From Trichinella spiralis (Eukaryota > Nematoda > Enoplea > Trichinellida > Trichinellidae), in the NCBI GenBank assembly GCA_000181795.3, contig CM012953.1, forward strand, positions 11,028,267-11,092,266: 64,000 nt of DNA. The letters are read 5' to 3'. Under the pieces are notes generated by a model, which saw only the letters and a list, made by a program, of their open reading frames with translations, made no database searches and had not been told where the DNA came from. Shown piece by piece: positions 26,083-38,300 of this stretch. The position numbers and the translations under genes were made by a program. Every line of letters starts with the position of its first letter. Positions within the stretch are counted from its first letter, which is position 1.

Positions 26083-29000
26083 ATGAATTTTTTGAATATG
26101 ATAATTTTACGACAGTTGAAGTCATTTCCAGGTAACAGTTGTGTTTGTTTGTTTGTTCGTTTATTTGTTTAATTGTTTTCTTTGATGTACAGTTTCAGTT
26201 GGTAGATCTTCTTCTGTTCAGGGTCGTCTTCCAATCCAGTGGTCATGCAGAACTACCTACAGTAGGAGAAAGGATTGTTTTTTCTTTTTTTAATTGTCAA
26301 AAATATGCGATTGTTCTATTGTTCATTTTAAGAATATGTTGGCGAACAAAAGCCTGGCGACACTTTGACGGAAAAGTTGGATCGAGGCTTTCATTGGATG
26401 TTTCTTTCTGAACTGATTCGAGGTATGCTTGCTAGAGATTGCATTTTTTTTGTTTATTAGTCTATATTCAATTATATGATAAATTTCATCTTGCAACTTG
26501 CATTTTCACTAACTGTTCACAACCAATGATATGTACTTGCAAAATTGGGATTTTTAGTTAGTTAGTTTTTTTTTAATTTAATTGTAATCTCCATTCGATA
26601 AAATGAAAAGAAAGTACAAATATTTGGATAATGTTTAAAAAAAAATAATTTACATTTAATTATTCATTTCTGCATTTCTTTTATTAGATGGATGGCATAC
26701 GTTGTACGATGATTATTTTTGTGCTTAATTGAATTTCTGTGTTAAATTTTTAATAATTGTTTGTTGAAATTTTTGTTAAGCACTGGGCCATTTGTTTGGT
26801 TCTTTCTTGAAAGAGCCGGCCACGATTAATTATCCATTCGAGAAAGGTCCGTTGAGTCCGAGATTCAGAGGCGAGCACGCACTTCGTCGTTACCCCTCTG
26901 GCGAGGAACGTTGCATCGCTTGCAAACTGTGCGAAGCAATTTGTCCTGCCCAGGTGAGTTTAGCATTTTCTTTATCAACAACAATTGATAAATTCAATTT
27001 AACATTCATATATGTATATATATATATATATAATATTCATTGTCATTTTCAAGTTCAACTTCAGTAGCGTAGTTTAATAATTTATAATATGAAATTACTA
27101 CATTTCCAGTATCATCAACACTGTACATATGCCGTGTGATTTATTTTGTTTTTTTTAATTTGATATTAGGCAATTACTATCGAAGCAGAAGAGCGTCCTG
27201 ATGGCAGTCGACGAACAACTCGCTACGACATTGACATGTGCAAGTGTATCTATTGTGGTCTTTGCCAAGAAGCCTGTCCAGTGGATGCCATTGTTGAAGT
27301 AAATTTTATTTTTTAATTTATTCAAAAATTATTGTTGTTATTGATGTTGTTTTTATTAATTGATGTCGATGTTTAATTTGGTAATTTTCAAAATAAGTAT
27401 TTCACGCCATTTCAAATGTTTAAACAAATGGTTAATTTTAGTTTGTTTGCTTGTTTTTTTTTATTTTATTCGGTTTAATCATGAACAGCACACATATGCA
27501 AATCAGATATGATCTGTGTGAGTGAATCAGTGGCATGGGATTTTTATCAACTTGAAAAAACATTAAAAGAATGAAATCTAACGCTGAATGAAGTGTGTTC
27601 TTATTCAAAAAGAAAAGAAAAAGATTTTAATAATGATTTTAATTGTTTATTGGCGTGTTTACACAAAGCAAGCAGAGCTTGATAAATATTGAGAAAAGCA
27701 ATGCAGTTGCGGTATATAAACGAATGTTTCTTTTGTACAATTATTTACGAACGTTGGAGAAATATGATTAAAAAAAAATATGAACAGCATTATCAGTTTG
27801 CTTATACTGTTAATTTCTTAATTATGCAGCAAAACACACAGTGGTGACGTTAAAATTTTATTTATTTTTTTAATTTTATTTTCATAATTATTTTTTTTAT
27901 TGTTATCTGGAATTATTGTGTCTGAAAATTATAACGCTCTTTTTATTGTGATAATTAAATTGGAAAAAATGATTCATAATTTTTAGAAGAAATTTCATTT
28001 TTTTATGTAAAGTTTTTATAATAATAATAGTATGGAACTGTTTCAAATTGAATTCACCTGTTTCTTTTTATTTTGTACATTGTGCAATTTGTGCAGCTGC
28101 TAAAATAGCAGTAATAACAATTATTAGCAAAGTTCGGCTGTATCTCTCGCAGTTGAGAAGATTAAGAAAATTTACAATAATAAAAGAAAAAAAATTTTTT
28201 TTAATCATTAATTAATTACTTGCTTGAACAGTTTTTGTTTCGATCTTTAAAGTATGATCATTTGGTATAATTATTATTGGATGTAATTATTTCATTTGCT
28301 TCTTCTTCTTCTTCTGTTTAATTATTTATCGAATAACATTGTCAACCTTTATAGACGTCCATTAATCTATCCTATGATTGATTGATCAATTTACACGACA
28401 TTTCATTCATCCAGTTGATCAGTGATAAAAGTTCAACATCTGACTTTATTCAACTTTCACTATTTACACATTTACTATTGGAAAAAAAATTATAATTAAT
28501 ACGTAGTAGATGTGTAAATTAATTGACTTTATTTTTTGCAACAATTTGACACACACACGCACGCACATTTGCTCTTTCTGTTGAGAAATTTATTCTGTGA
28601 AATTTAGTCGGTTAATTTATTTATAAGAATAGAAAGAGAAAAAAAAGAACACGCAAAAAATATTTTTATTATATTTTTTCCAAATAAATTTAAAACCATG
28701 TTGTGATCAAAAGTGAATGAATGAATGTGAGTTTCAGTGTGTTTGTGTTTTGTTGTTGGAATTTTGAAAATGGTTATGCTTGTTATTCAAATTAATGAAT
28801 AAATAATAATAGAGGGAGCGGGAGTAGTAATTGGAAGGAATTTTGGCTTTTCTGATTTTCGGATGATGATGATTAAACATTTGATCTGATCTGATCTGAT
28901 CTGATCTGATCTGATCTGATTCTGATGACATCTCATCTCATCTCATCTGGTCTGATTTGATTTGATCAGATCAAAGTATCATCTTTCTTTCTCTCTTACT

Positions 29001-31477
29001 TTCACTGACTGTTGTTAATTAAACAGTTGACCTTCTCTGCTGTTGCTTCATCATGCTTGATGTTTAAATAAAATAAGAATAAGAATTACTTACCTCATCA
29101 AGCAACGTGTAAAATGATGATGATGATTTGGTGTTGTTGTTGTTGTGCACGTGTTGAAATATAGAATCAATTTCACTTTTTCAATGCTGCTTGTTGTTGT
29201 TGTTGTTGTTGTTGTGCTCTCGTTGCGTAAGCTGAGCATCTTGTAGTAGTAGTAGTAGTTGCATCATTTTTCAACTGACCGCATTTTTGAAAAGTATCTC
29301 GTAAATAAGAAAGCAGAAAAAAGAAAGTAAACAAACAATCTTGTGCAGCAGAGATAATTAATTAATTAATTAATTGTACATTATAATCATTTTCATCTAT
29401 TTGTTTTTTGTCGCAAAAATCCATTTTTTGTGAATTGAAAAATTTTGTTTTTGATTTAATCATTTTCGACAATTTAATATGCAGTGTTTTTTTTCCAATT
29501 GAAAAAGAATTTATCATAAATTTCTTGCCCATGTTTTAACGCGTATCGTGGCGTGCAGAGAGAGAGAGGGAGAGGGAAAGAGAAACACACAGACAAAGAA
29601 CGTGTGTGCAGCAATTGAAATTTTGTCAATGGAATGCCAATTTGTGTATGATTGACAAATTTTCATTGCATTCGCAAAACGTCTCTTTTCCATGTGAAAT
29701 ATGCAAAATCGATCAGAGCAAGTGAAAAAAAAAGATAACAACAACAGAAATTTGCATTTGTTTCGATGTGAACAAATCACTTCCGGTTTAGAGGGGAGGG
29801 GGAGAGTAAAAAAACAAACAAACAAATAAACAAACAACAAACCATTTCGCCCATTTTCCCACCGTGTTGTGGTCGGTCGGTGCAGAATTTTGTGCATTTC
29901 CCCTGTTGCAACTTGTCCACCAGCGGTCGAGTGTGAAGATGCTCGTCTGAACAGGAAGTGAGACCTGTTCTCTTTCTGCTTTCTTTCTTTCTTTCTCTTC
30001 GACAACAACTGCTCCTCTTTTTAGCATATTTCTGCGATGCGACACAATTTTGTATTATAATTTTACGTAGAAGAAAAAAAATCAAAACTGACAAATGAAT
30101 AATTTGAAAAAAAAATTTTTTTTGTTTTTTTTTTAATTCCAAAAACCACCGACGTTTGTAAAGTTGTCAGTGCCAGTGGAATTTTAGGAAAATGCCCTTC
30201 TTTGAACTCAACGGGAAATGTAATAAATGAATTAAAAAAAAGCAAATAATAACAATAATATGAAATCTACCGCAGTGTATATATTTGTTTGTGTTGTTCA
30301 AGTGGTTGTTAATTTGTTTAACTTGGGTGAGGATTTCTTTGTACTGGAACGTTTGTATATGTACATTTGTTGGTTGGATGTTTGGATGAGCAGATTTGTA
30401 TTTGCCAAATTGAATTGAACTTCCTCGTAAAAGATGAATGACTTGTTCAAGTGATTATGATTGTTATTAGCACATTTGTGCGACGACGTTCACGGTATAA
30501 AATAAGCTTGCCGAGTCTGTTGTTAACAAACAGTTTGAGACAAATATGTAATTGATATGCATAAGTGTTGTATAAATTTGTTTGAATTGGCACGTTTTCA
30601 TAGATGTATTGCTGATGTACGTACGTAGTATATGTATAGAAGAGAAGAGAAGAGAAGTTGGTGTTTTTAGGATGAATTTATTCTTCACCTTCGTCACACA
30701 CACACACACGCAGTCGGTGAGCATGTGGAAAAATTCATCGACGGTGTTTTTCATTGGTTTAATTGTTGCATTTATTTTTAAATATTGCACGATCATTGGT
30801 CGAATTTCCAAGTGGAACAAACGACCAATTATCGCGTGGCTAAATTAGTTGAGTTGAGTTGAGAGTTAGGCGGTGTGTTTGATTTGTCAAAAAGAAAAAC
30901 AAATGCCCGATACACGTGAAATATGAAGAAGAAATGTCACGTGAGAAAAAAAAAGTTGTTGGTATGACAATTTTTTAATTTTAAATAATAATAGTAATAA
31001 TAAATATGATTATGGGTGTTGAATTGGGCGAGAACGAACAAATAATATGCGTGTGTGTGTGTGTGTGTGTTGGTTGCGCTTTTGTCGCCTCGTCTCCATT
31101 ATGATGATGATTATCTCGTTCGTTGGCCGTTGAAATTGAATTGCCATCGGCAGTAGTTAGCAGCGGTGACTTGCGGCCATGACGGCGGCAACACCGGAAA
31201 TGACCGTAACCTTATTTGAGAATGGGGAAAAAAGTGAAAGAAAATATTTATTCTATTGAATAATTTTGATGTTAATAATAAAAAGAAAATAAAATTTTGT
31301 TTGATCGAATGGAATCGAATTTTTGGTTGTTATTTTATTTTCTAGGGTCCAAATTTTGAATTTTCCACCGAAACACGCGAAGAATTGATGTACAACAAGG
31401 AAAAATTGTTGATGAACGGTGACCGGTGGGAAGTGGCAATTGCGGCAAATATTCAAGCGGATTATTTGTACCGTTAA
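26083..31477 (+). CDS. NDUFS8: NADH dehydrogenase iron-sulfur protein 8 (complex I TYKY subunit), six exons
   Basis: Exons: 26083-26131, 26193-26261, 26333-26422, 26781-26953, 27170-27298, 31346-31477, giving 213 residues (human 210). Residues 1-38 ([20 protein letters not shown], then RSSSVQGR) are a basic mitochondrial presequence. TYKYV and [20 protein letters not shown] follow. Two ferredoxin-type 4Fe-4S motifs, C114-x2-C117-x2-C120-x3-C124-P and C153-x2-C156-x2-C159-x3-C163-P, bind clusters N6a and N6b, which pass electrons towards ubiquinone in the Q module of complex I. The ending [12 protein letters not shown] is near identical to animal orthologues. An extra Cys (C151) sits where others have Thr. 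An alternative acceptor six bases on (26199) would delete two presequence residues. AATAAA at 31,518-31,523 follows the stop. Confidence 0.93.
27299..31345 (+). other. Large intron 5 of NDUFS8 (4.05 kb)
   Basis: The other introns of this gene are 61-358 bases. This one holds many simple repeats and AT-rich tracts, including a TGATC pentamer array at about 28,881-28,926, TTG arrays near 29,130-29,215, a TAG array at 29,244-29,261 and a GT run at 31,050-31,070. A purine/pyrimidine-rich patch lies at 29,550-29,600. GC-rich unique sequence at 29,850-29,970 and 31,140-31,210 shows no splice-supported exon. Confidence 0.6.
28881..28926. repeat. Pentanucleotide microsatellite (TGATC)n
   Basis: About eight copies of TGATC in perfect order, followed by a degenerate TCTCATCTCA array to about 28,950. 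Each unit contains GATC. The array lies inside NDUFS8 intron 5. Confidence 0.9.
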
Positions 31478-31595
31478 AAGAGAAAAAAATATATATATAT
31501 TTTGGAATATAAATTAAAATAAAAATTAATAATCGTGTATCTATATGTGTGTGTGTATGTGAAAGTTTGTCATTTTTCAAAAATGGCAAAACTCA

Positions 31596-31870
31596 GCAGG
31601 CGCCGCCGGTTAGCGCCGAAATCGAAAAAGAGAGAGGTCGCCGAAGAAGTGTGTCAATAGTAGAGCAGCGGGCGGCGCCGGCGGACGAGACGCGCGAAGA
31701 TCACGAGAAAACGCGGTCGGCGTCGATGATTGGTCGATCGAACGGCGGTCGCTTGGCGCAGAAATGCGCGCGCGCGCGCCGAGGCGGCGTCGGCCAGTCA
31801 GTCAGTCAGTCAGTCAGTCAGTCGTAGTCGTCGTAGTCGTCGTTGTTGCCGTGCGCCTCGTGTGTACGTT
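31596..31870 (+). promoter_or_regulatory. CpG-rich block, probable promoter or 5' exon of the AUTS2-like gene
   Basis: A sharply GC- and CpG-rich block of about 275 bases in otherwise AT-rich DNA, starting only about 120 bases after the NDUFS8 stop. It includes CGCCGCCGGTTAGCGCCG, a GCGC run at 31,765-31,779, and a CAGT tetramer array at 31,795-31,823. About 520 bases separate it from the ATG at 32,388. Position and composition fit a CpG-island-like promoter. The open frames across it have repetitive composition and are not called as proteins. Confidence 0.5.
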
Positions 31871-32387
31871 GTAGTAGTTATCTGTGTGTGTGCGTTTTTA
31901 GTATGTGAAGCGCTGTACACAGAGAGACAGATACAGCCAGACAGAGAAGAGGAAAGTGAAGTGTGGAGATTATCATTTTCACTTTCATCCGGCAACAACA
32001 AGAGGAAGAAGAAGAAGAAGCAATTTTGACTTAACTTAACATCCACAGCATCGATTGTGTTGTGTGTGTGTGTGTGGATATAATTTTCTTCCATTGTTTA
32101 CTGAAACAACAAGCGGTGGAATTTCCATAAGTTTTCAATTCAATTTCTCTTCATTTGAATAATTTCCCACGCAATAACCGACCGACGATCAACTTGTCTT
32201 ATTCAATATTGATTCTCTTCTTTTTGGTATGATTTGTTGTTGTTGTTGGGAATTTTTTCACTTGTTTGTAGTAGAGAGATATTTTGTTGCAGCACTGGCA
32301 GCACGAACGTTTTGTTGCAGTGTAAAATTCGAAAGTAAAACGAAACAAAACGAAAGCTTTGCACCTTTGCCAAGTGATAATAAATAG
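31871..32387. other. Probable 5' untranslated region of the AUTS2-like gene
   Basis: Between the CpG-rich block and the ATG lie short GT and GAA/AAG repeats and several possible splice words, but no upstream in-frame start. The triplet directly before the ATG is TAG (32,385-32,387), which fixes 32,388 as the first codon unless an upstream exon splices in beyond it. Confidence 0.45.
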
Positions 32388-35300
32388 ATGGCGGTAAATT
32401 TGGTCGCCGCCGACGAGATGGTCCTCTGCTCTGTGAAGGAGGTGGAGGCGAACCCGCCGCCGTTGTTGTCGCCGTCTTCTTTGGGTGAAGATGTCTGCCA
32501 GCCGCCGTCCGCCGACTGGAACCTGGACGATGTGTCGAACGAAAATGACCAATCGCTTGCCGCCGCCGCCGCCGGTTTTGTCGAAGAATTGGTCGACGGT
32601 TTTTCAATTGTTTGCTTCGAACGTCTCGACCTCATGCAGGTAAATAAATATATTTATTATTATTATTATTATTCGCGTTGTTTATGTTGTTTATTCTACT
32701 ACTACTACTACTACTGGTGACGACGATTATATTTTCCATTTTTTTGTCTTCTCCTACTTTCCATCTATTCGCTCTGGTTGGTTGTCTTCATGGGATTTCG
32801 TTGGTCAAAGTGTTGTTGTATATATATGTGTGTGTGTTAAATTTTCTTCAAATTACAAATCGTTTATTGACGATTAGGATAACGAATAATATTTCTGTTG
32901 TCGACAAATGAGATCAGTAACCGAAAGAGAAACAGAAATCAGGTTCCATTTTTGGAGTTCATTTTGGACCCGTGCCACAACGGTGACTGTTTTTGGCGCG
33001 TTTGTCGATCGATTTTATCGGCTCAATCAGAGAGAAAGCTGAAGCTTTGTGTCCGTGTACTTTAGCCAACGGTGCTGCTCTTTGCGCATAGTCAGGCTCC
33101 GAACAAGCAGAAGCAGCAGCAACAACAGCAGTAGCAGCTGTCTTCAGCTTTTCCTCTTCCACTCGTTTTCACTTTCATTCTATGCATATGTATATATGTA
33201 TATATATTTCAACAAGCTCATCTTTTTCTGCTCTGCTCTGCTCTCTCCCTCTCTCCCTCTCTCTATAGTTTCGTTTTTCTTCTTCCGCTAGCTGATCGAG
33301 CTCGAAGCTCGGCTTTTTCTCATCAACGGGCCGGCTGACTCTCCAAACTCGTCGTCGTTCAGCTTTATATAATAATCGCGTGCTAGCAATTTCCGCGTTC
33401 AAAATGTTTTGCATCATTTGTTCATTAAAATCATCATTATCTATCTGTCTATCTTTTTTCTTCTTCTTTTATCATCATCCCCATCTCGGTGTGTTCTGTT
33501 TTTCCTTTTGTCATTGCCACAGTAATCGTTGACTGGGTCAGCACCTCAGGACTAGTGTAAACAACAATAATAATCATAATTATTATAGCCCATCGGTCGA
33601 TGATTTTCCATTTCACCAAGCAAAAGCAGAGCAAGCTAAAATTAACCATCACGTTTTCTCTATTTCTATCTATCTTCATCTATCTCTCTCTCTCATTTTA
33701 TGTGTGTTGCATACGTGTAAAATCTGTTTACAATCTAGCTGTACGATTGCAACAGAAATTGCCAAATGGTGAAATAATTGGATGACGAACATTTCAACAA
33801 ATTATTATTTAATCAATCGTGTGAGGTAAAAATGAATTTTCACAATAAAAGAAAAGACCACGGTGAAATGAATTCCAATGAAAAGCATATCTTGTTGTTG
33901 AAGGTCACGTATTTTATCATATAAATGTTGTGTGCGGGTATTTTGTCCTAAACGATACAGAGACAGAAAAAGAGAGACAAGGTAGGCGCAGTGGTGACGC
34001 ACGCAACTGTGAACAATGGATGTAGATAAGTTCAAATCATTTGAGGTTGTTGTTTAAAGTGATTTTCTCGATTGACGACGCTTCTGCCGCTATGGATCGA
34101 TTCTCGTTCATTGTGTAACTTTATATAGTAATAGATAGATAAATAGATATAGACAGATAGATCTGTACGTCCATCTGTCGACCTGAATAAGATTTGGCAA
34201 AACGATTTCCACTAGCATGAATCTTCTTCTTATTCTTCCAATTTTGCTGCTGCTCTATTTTATTATTCACCACTCTCTGATGTGTGAAGAAGATGTCACA
34301 GAAAGGTGCTCCAGGTTTTCAGGTCAACTGTACAGTTTTTTCTTCCCTCCAAGGCAGGGCAATGACAATGCGTAAACAACATTGCGTTTTGATTCATTTT
34401 GCTTTTTCTTTTAAATTTATGGATTTCATTTGAAAATTTCATTGCATTATTCATCCACTGCCAATTATCATCATCATCATCATTATTATTAATACAATTG
34501 TGTAATAAACAAGGTCATCCGTAACGAATGCTTGTATTTTTACAGTTCACATTATGGTTGTTGTTATTGTTGTTGCAAGTTTGACATTTGGAAACTGTGT
34601 GACTTTTCATAATTTCGTTACAGCAGAAATTTGAATTAGCAAACAAACAATCCCACTATATACTCTACGTGTGCTAGTGGGGAAAAATTATTATCATTTT
34701 AAAATTTCCTCTTCAACCACTCTCCTTCCCCCCCCCCCCCGCCTTTTCATTTGCTTCTTTGTATATGTATCTAGTCTGTTTTTTGCAGCACAACTATAGG
34801 AAATAATGCTACTGGAAAAAATTATTTGAAAATGAACCGCTGCGCAATTAGCGTTTCAAAACCTTTCCACTGTATTTTATTATTGCGGAATTTGTTGACA
34901 AAACGAATCAACTGATAATTATAAATGTAAATATATATATAAATATAGACACACACTGAGAGATTTGTTTAACATCTGCACATGTAAATGATATAGTTGG
35001 TTGGTTGGTTGGTTGGATCTTTTTTATTTTGCATTCTTCCTTGTCTTCTCAATTTTATTTATTTGTTTATTTATCTTTTTGCATGCTTGTGAAGAACAGC
35101 TGACATCAGGTGATCATCAACGTTCTCTAGTGGATTGGTCAACAACGTTGACCCCTTATTGGCATTGTGTGATTGATGTCTGCGTTGGGGGCAGGAGTGG
35201 CATAGGAGCATTGTTGGAATTTGACGGCTTTTCTTTTTTTTGTTCTCACTGTTGACACATTGTGTGGTTTATGATAAAATTACTGATCTTTATAAAAAAA

Positions 35301-38300
35301 AAGAATATTCATTCATTTAAAAAGTTTAACAAATAATAAACACTTCTGTGTAATGTACACAAACGACATTAAGATATATATGTATATCTTAATTAGAGCT
35401 GTAGTTGCATTGTTGAGTATAAGTTTGCATTCGAAGTTGGCCATCAGCCAGGAAGCCAGTTTGACGCCAACCTGTTTTTCATCTGCGTATTCTGCATGCA
35501 AAATGCATATGCAATGTGTTTGTATGTGTTTTGCATGTTTGCATGTACACATCATCATCATCATCATCAATATATGTCTGCGTTCTCTCGCACGCGTGTA
35601 CGTTCACAATTGATTTTCCATGTTGTGTTATTTTTAACTCAGCTGTCAACGTGATGCGAGAGCTTTTTGGAAAATTGTTTTTTTTTGCTCTTGCCCTTCA
35701 GATGAAATTTCACTGAAATTATTAATTTTCAAAAATTGTCTCTTTTCTTTTTCACATCACCTATTTATAGTCGTTATTTTTTGTAACTGTTGTTTTAATG
35801 GAAATTGGATATGTATAGTTCTTTTGTTTGGTTTGTAGAAGAGAATTTTGAAAATTCTAACAATCAGTAGCAGCAGCAGCAGCTGCTGCTGCTGCTGCTA
35901 TTGCTGCTGGGGGATCATCGCATGTGCTGCGTGTGCATATTATATTTATGTATGCATGTATGTATAATTGATAATTTCGATTGGTTTGCTCGGGTCTGTT
36001 CACCGATTCGCCTCGGTGACCTCGGCGGTCGGTCATACATCCATGTCCGTCGTCTCCAGTTAGCCGCCATTGTGCATTTTTGATTCCTTCTTGCATTGGG
36101 GACTTTTTCTTTGTTCTCTGCGCTCTTTGTCACTATGTCCTCCAGGACGTGCATGGTCGATTTTTTCTCATCATTTTTTTTCTTCTGGTGTCATCGGCTT
36201 GATAATTTTTCGTGCCAGTCGGTTTCTCGTTGGTTTCAGACGTGGTGAAAGCACGTCAATTGTGTTGTGTCTGTGTGTATAGCTTTTCTTCCAATGCAGC
36301 AACAACAACAACAACAACAAAATTGTTCACCTTTGGAATGAGAAGTTTTCCAACAGTTGACGTCATTAACAGCAGTAAGAAGGGGACGGAGGGAGGGTGA
36401 CAAGAGATATTAAAAAAAGAAACAAAACAAGTATATCCTCCCACCCCACCCCACCCCACCCCATACCTTCGAGGTACAAATTGAGCTTGCGAAATCTGCT
36501 GCTGGCCGTGTGTGTGTGTTCAGTTGGATTGATTTTCTCTTTTGTTTCAATTTTTTTTCCTGCAAACGTGTTTTTCAAGTATGGAAAAAGATTTTTAAAA
36601 TTCCTTTTTTTTGTTTGTTTGTTTGTTGCATAAAATATATTGATGACATCATCATCATCGTCGTCGTGGTCGTCAGTTGGAATTTGTGAAACCTTTTTGA
36701 ATCATGTTGAAAAATTTTTCATTTTTATTGTGCCGGTTGGTGATAGATAACTGAGGCTCAGTGATGGTGGTGGTGGTGGTGATTATTAATAATTTTTCAA
36801 ATTCCATCAATTCAAAGTAGAAACTTTTGTTTGTTTTTTTTTATTTGCAAATTTTCCCTCACATTCACGTTTCGTGAAACAACAAAACAAATTTCCATAT
36901 TCCCAACGAAGTGACGACCAAAATAGACTGGTTTTTTTCAGTTTATTTATTTTTCAATGTTTCATTTTTCGATCCAGTTTCGGAAGTGGTTTGTTGTTGT
37001 TGTTGTTGTTATCTTTATCCAAAAACAAAATATAATAATTTAAATAATAATAATAATTAAAAAAATGTCCCATCAAATTGATGTATAGTTTGGTCGGTCG
37101 ATTTGGGTAATTTTCAGCGTTTATACCGACCAACTTTGTCCAAGTGTTTGGTGCGCATTGCGCGCGACCTGCTTCCGCCCTCTTGGCGGTCAGTTTCTCG
37201 TTGATCGAATTACTTGTCGCGTGAAATTGATGCAATTACGCGTCGCTGCTGCTGATCCAGTCAGTCAGTCAGTCAGTCAATCAGCGGCACCAAGAACACA
37301 ATGGACGCACATCTTTCACAATATGTGATGATGATGATGATCGCATCCGATGAGCATTTTCTATTCTAATTAATTATTATTAATATTTATATATGTGTAT
37401 GTGTTTTTTGTTTTTGTTCTCATATTTCAAGTTGGTTAAGTTTTTGATCATTCAAGTAGTAGTGCTAGTAGTAGTAGATGATCGATAATTTATTATCAAC
37501 AGAGAATAGAGTTCAGAACAATAGAGTGTTTTGTTATTTTTTTATAATAATAATAATAATATGAAATAAAAGACAGATGCAATGATTCGTCGACCATAGA
37601 TAGGCTTGGGTTATTTCCATGTTCCATGACAATTTTTGTCGACCAGGTCAAGCTGGTTGGTCAAATAAATAAATAAATATGCGGTCAGCAGCCAACCAGT
37701 AGTAAATCTTGTCCATCTATCTGCATTGTGTGATCTTCTGTTGCTGTTGTGACCGACCGACCGACCGACCGACGGATTAGTTGTTATTATAGTCGTGAAA
37801 TTCTATTCCAATTGTGTTGAATTTCAATTTTCACACATAACTATTTATTATACGCTGCTGATGGATTTTCCAATAAGTCGCGTTTTATCAGATACATCAT
37901 AATCATAATCAAATACATATCAAATAAAATACAATTTGAAATCAAAAAAGAAAAACAAACATTGCTGTATGCTTTTGATAATGATCAGAAAGCCATCAGT
38001 CGACCAACTTTATTATTCACAGTGCACATTTGAGCTTTGTGAATAATAATAATAATAATAATAGTAGTAATGGGCACAATTTGACGGTAGACGGTCAACT
38101 GGGTCGAAACAATACAATCAATCTCAGCTGCACGCACTTGTTTCACATTGTCACCAATATGCTCGGCCATCTTATTCGTCTATCTATCTATTTGTCGGTC
38201 GGTTGTTCAACTAATACCAGGTGCATGCATGCATACTGTATGCTTAGCATCTATGCAGCTGGGTGGTGATGATTTTTTTTATCTCAAGCAAACATTTATT

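Noticed and set aside
28881-28950. CRISPR-like array
   Set aside because: It is a perfect pentamer microsatellite without spacers in an animal intron.
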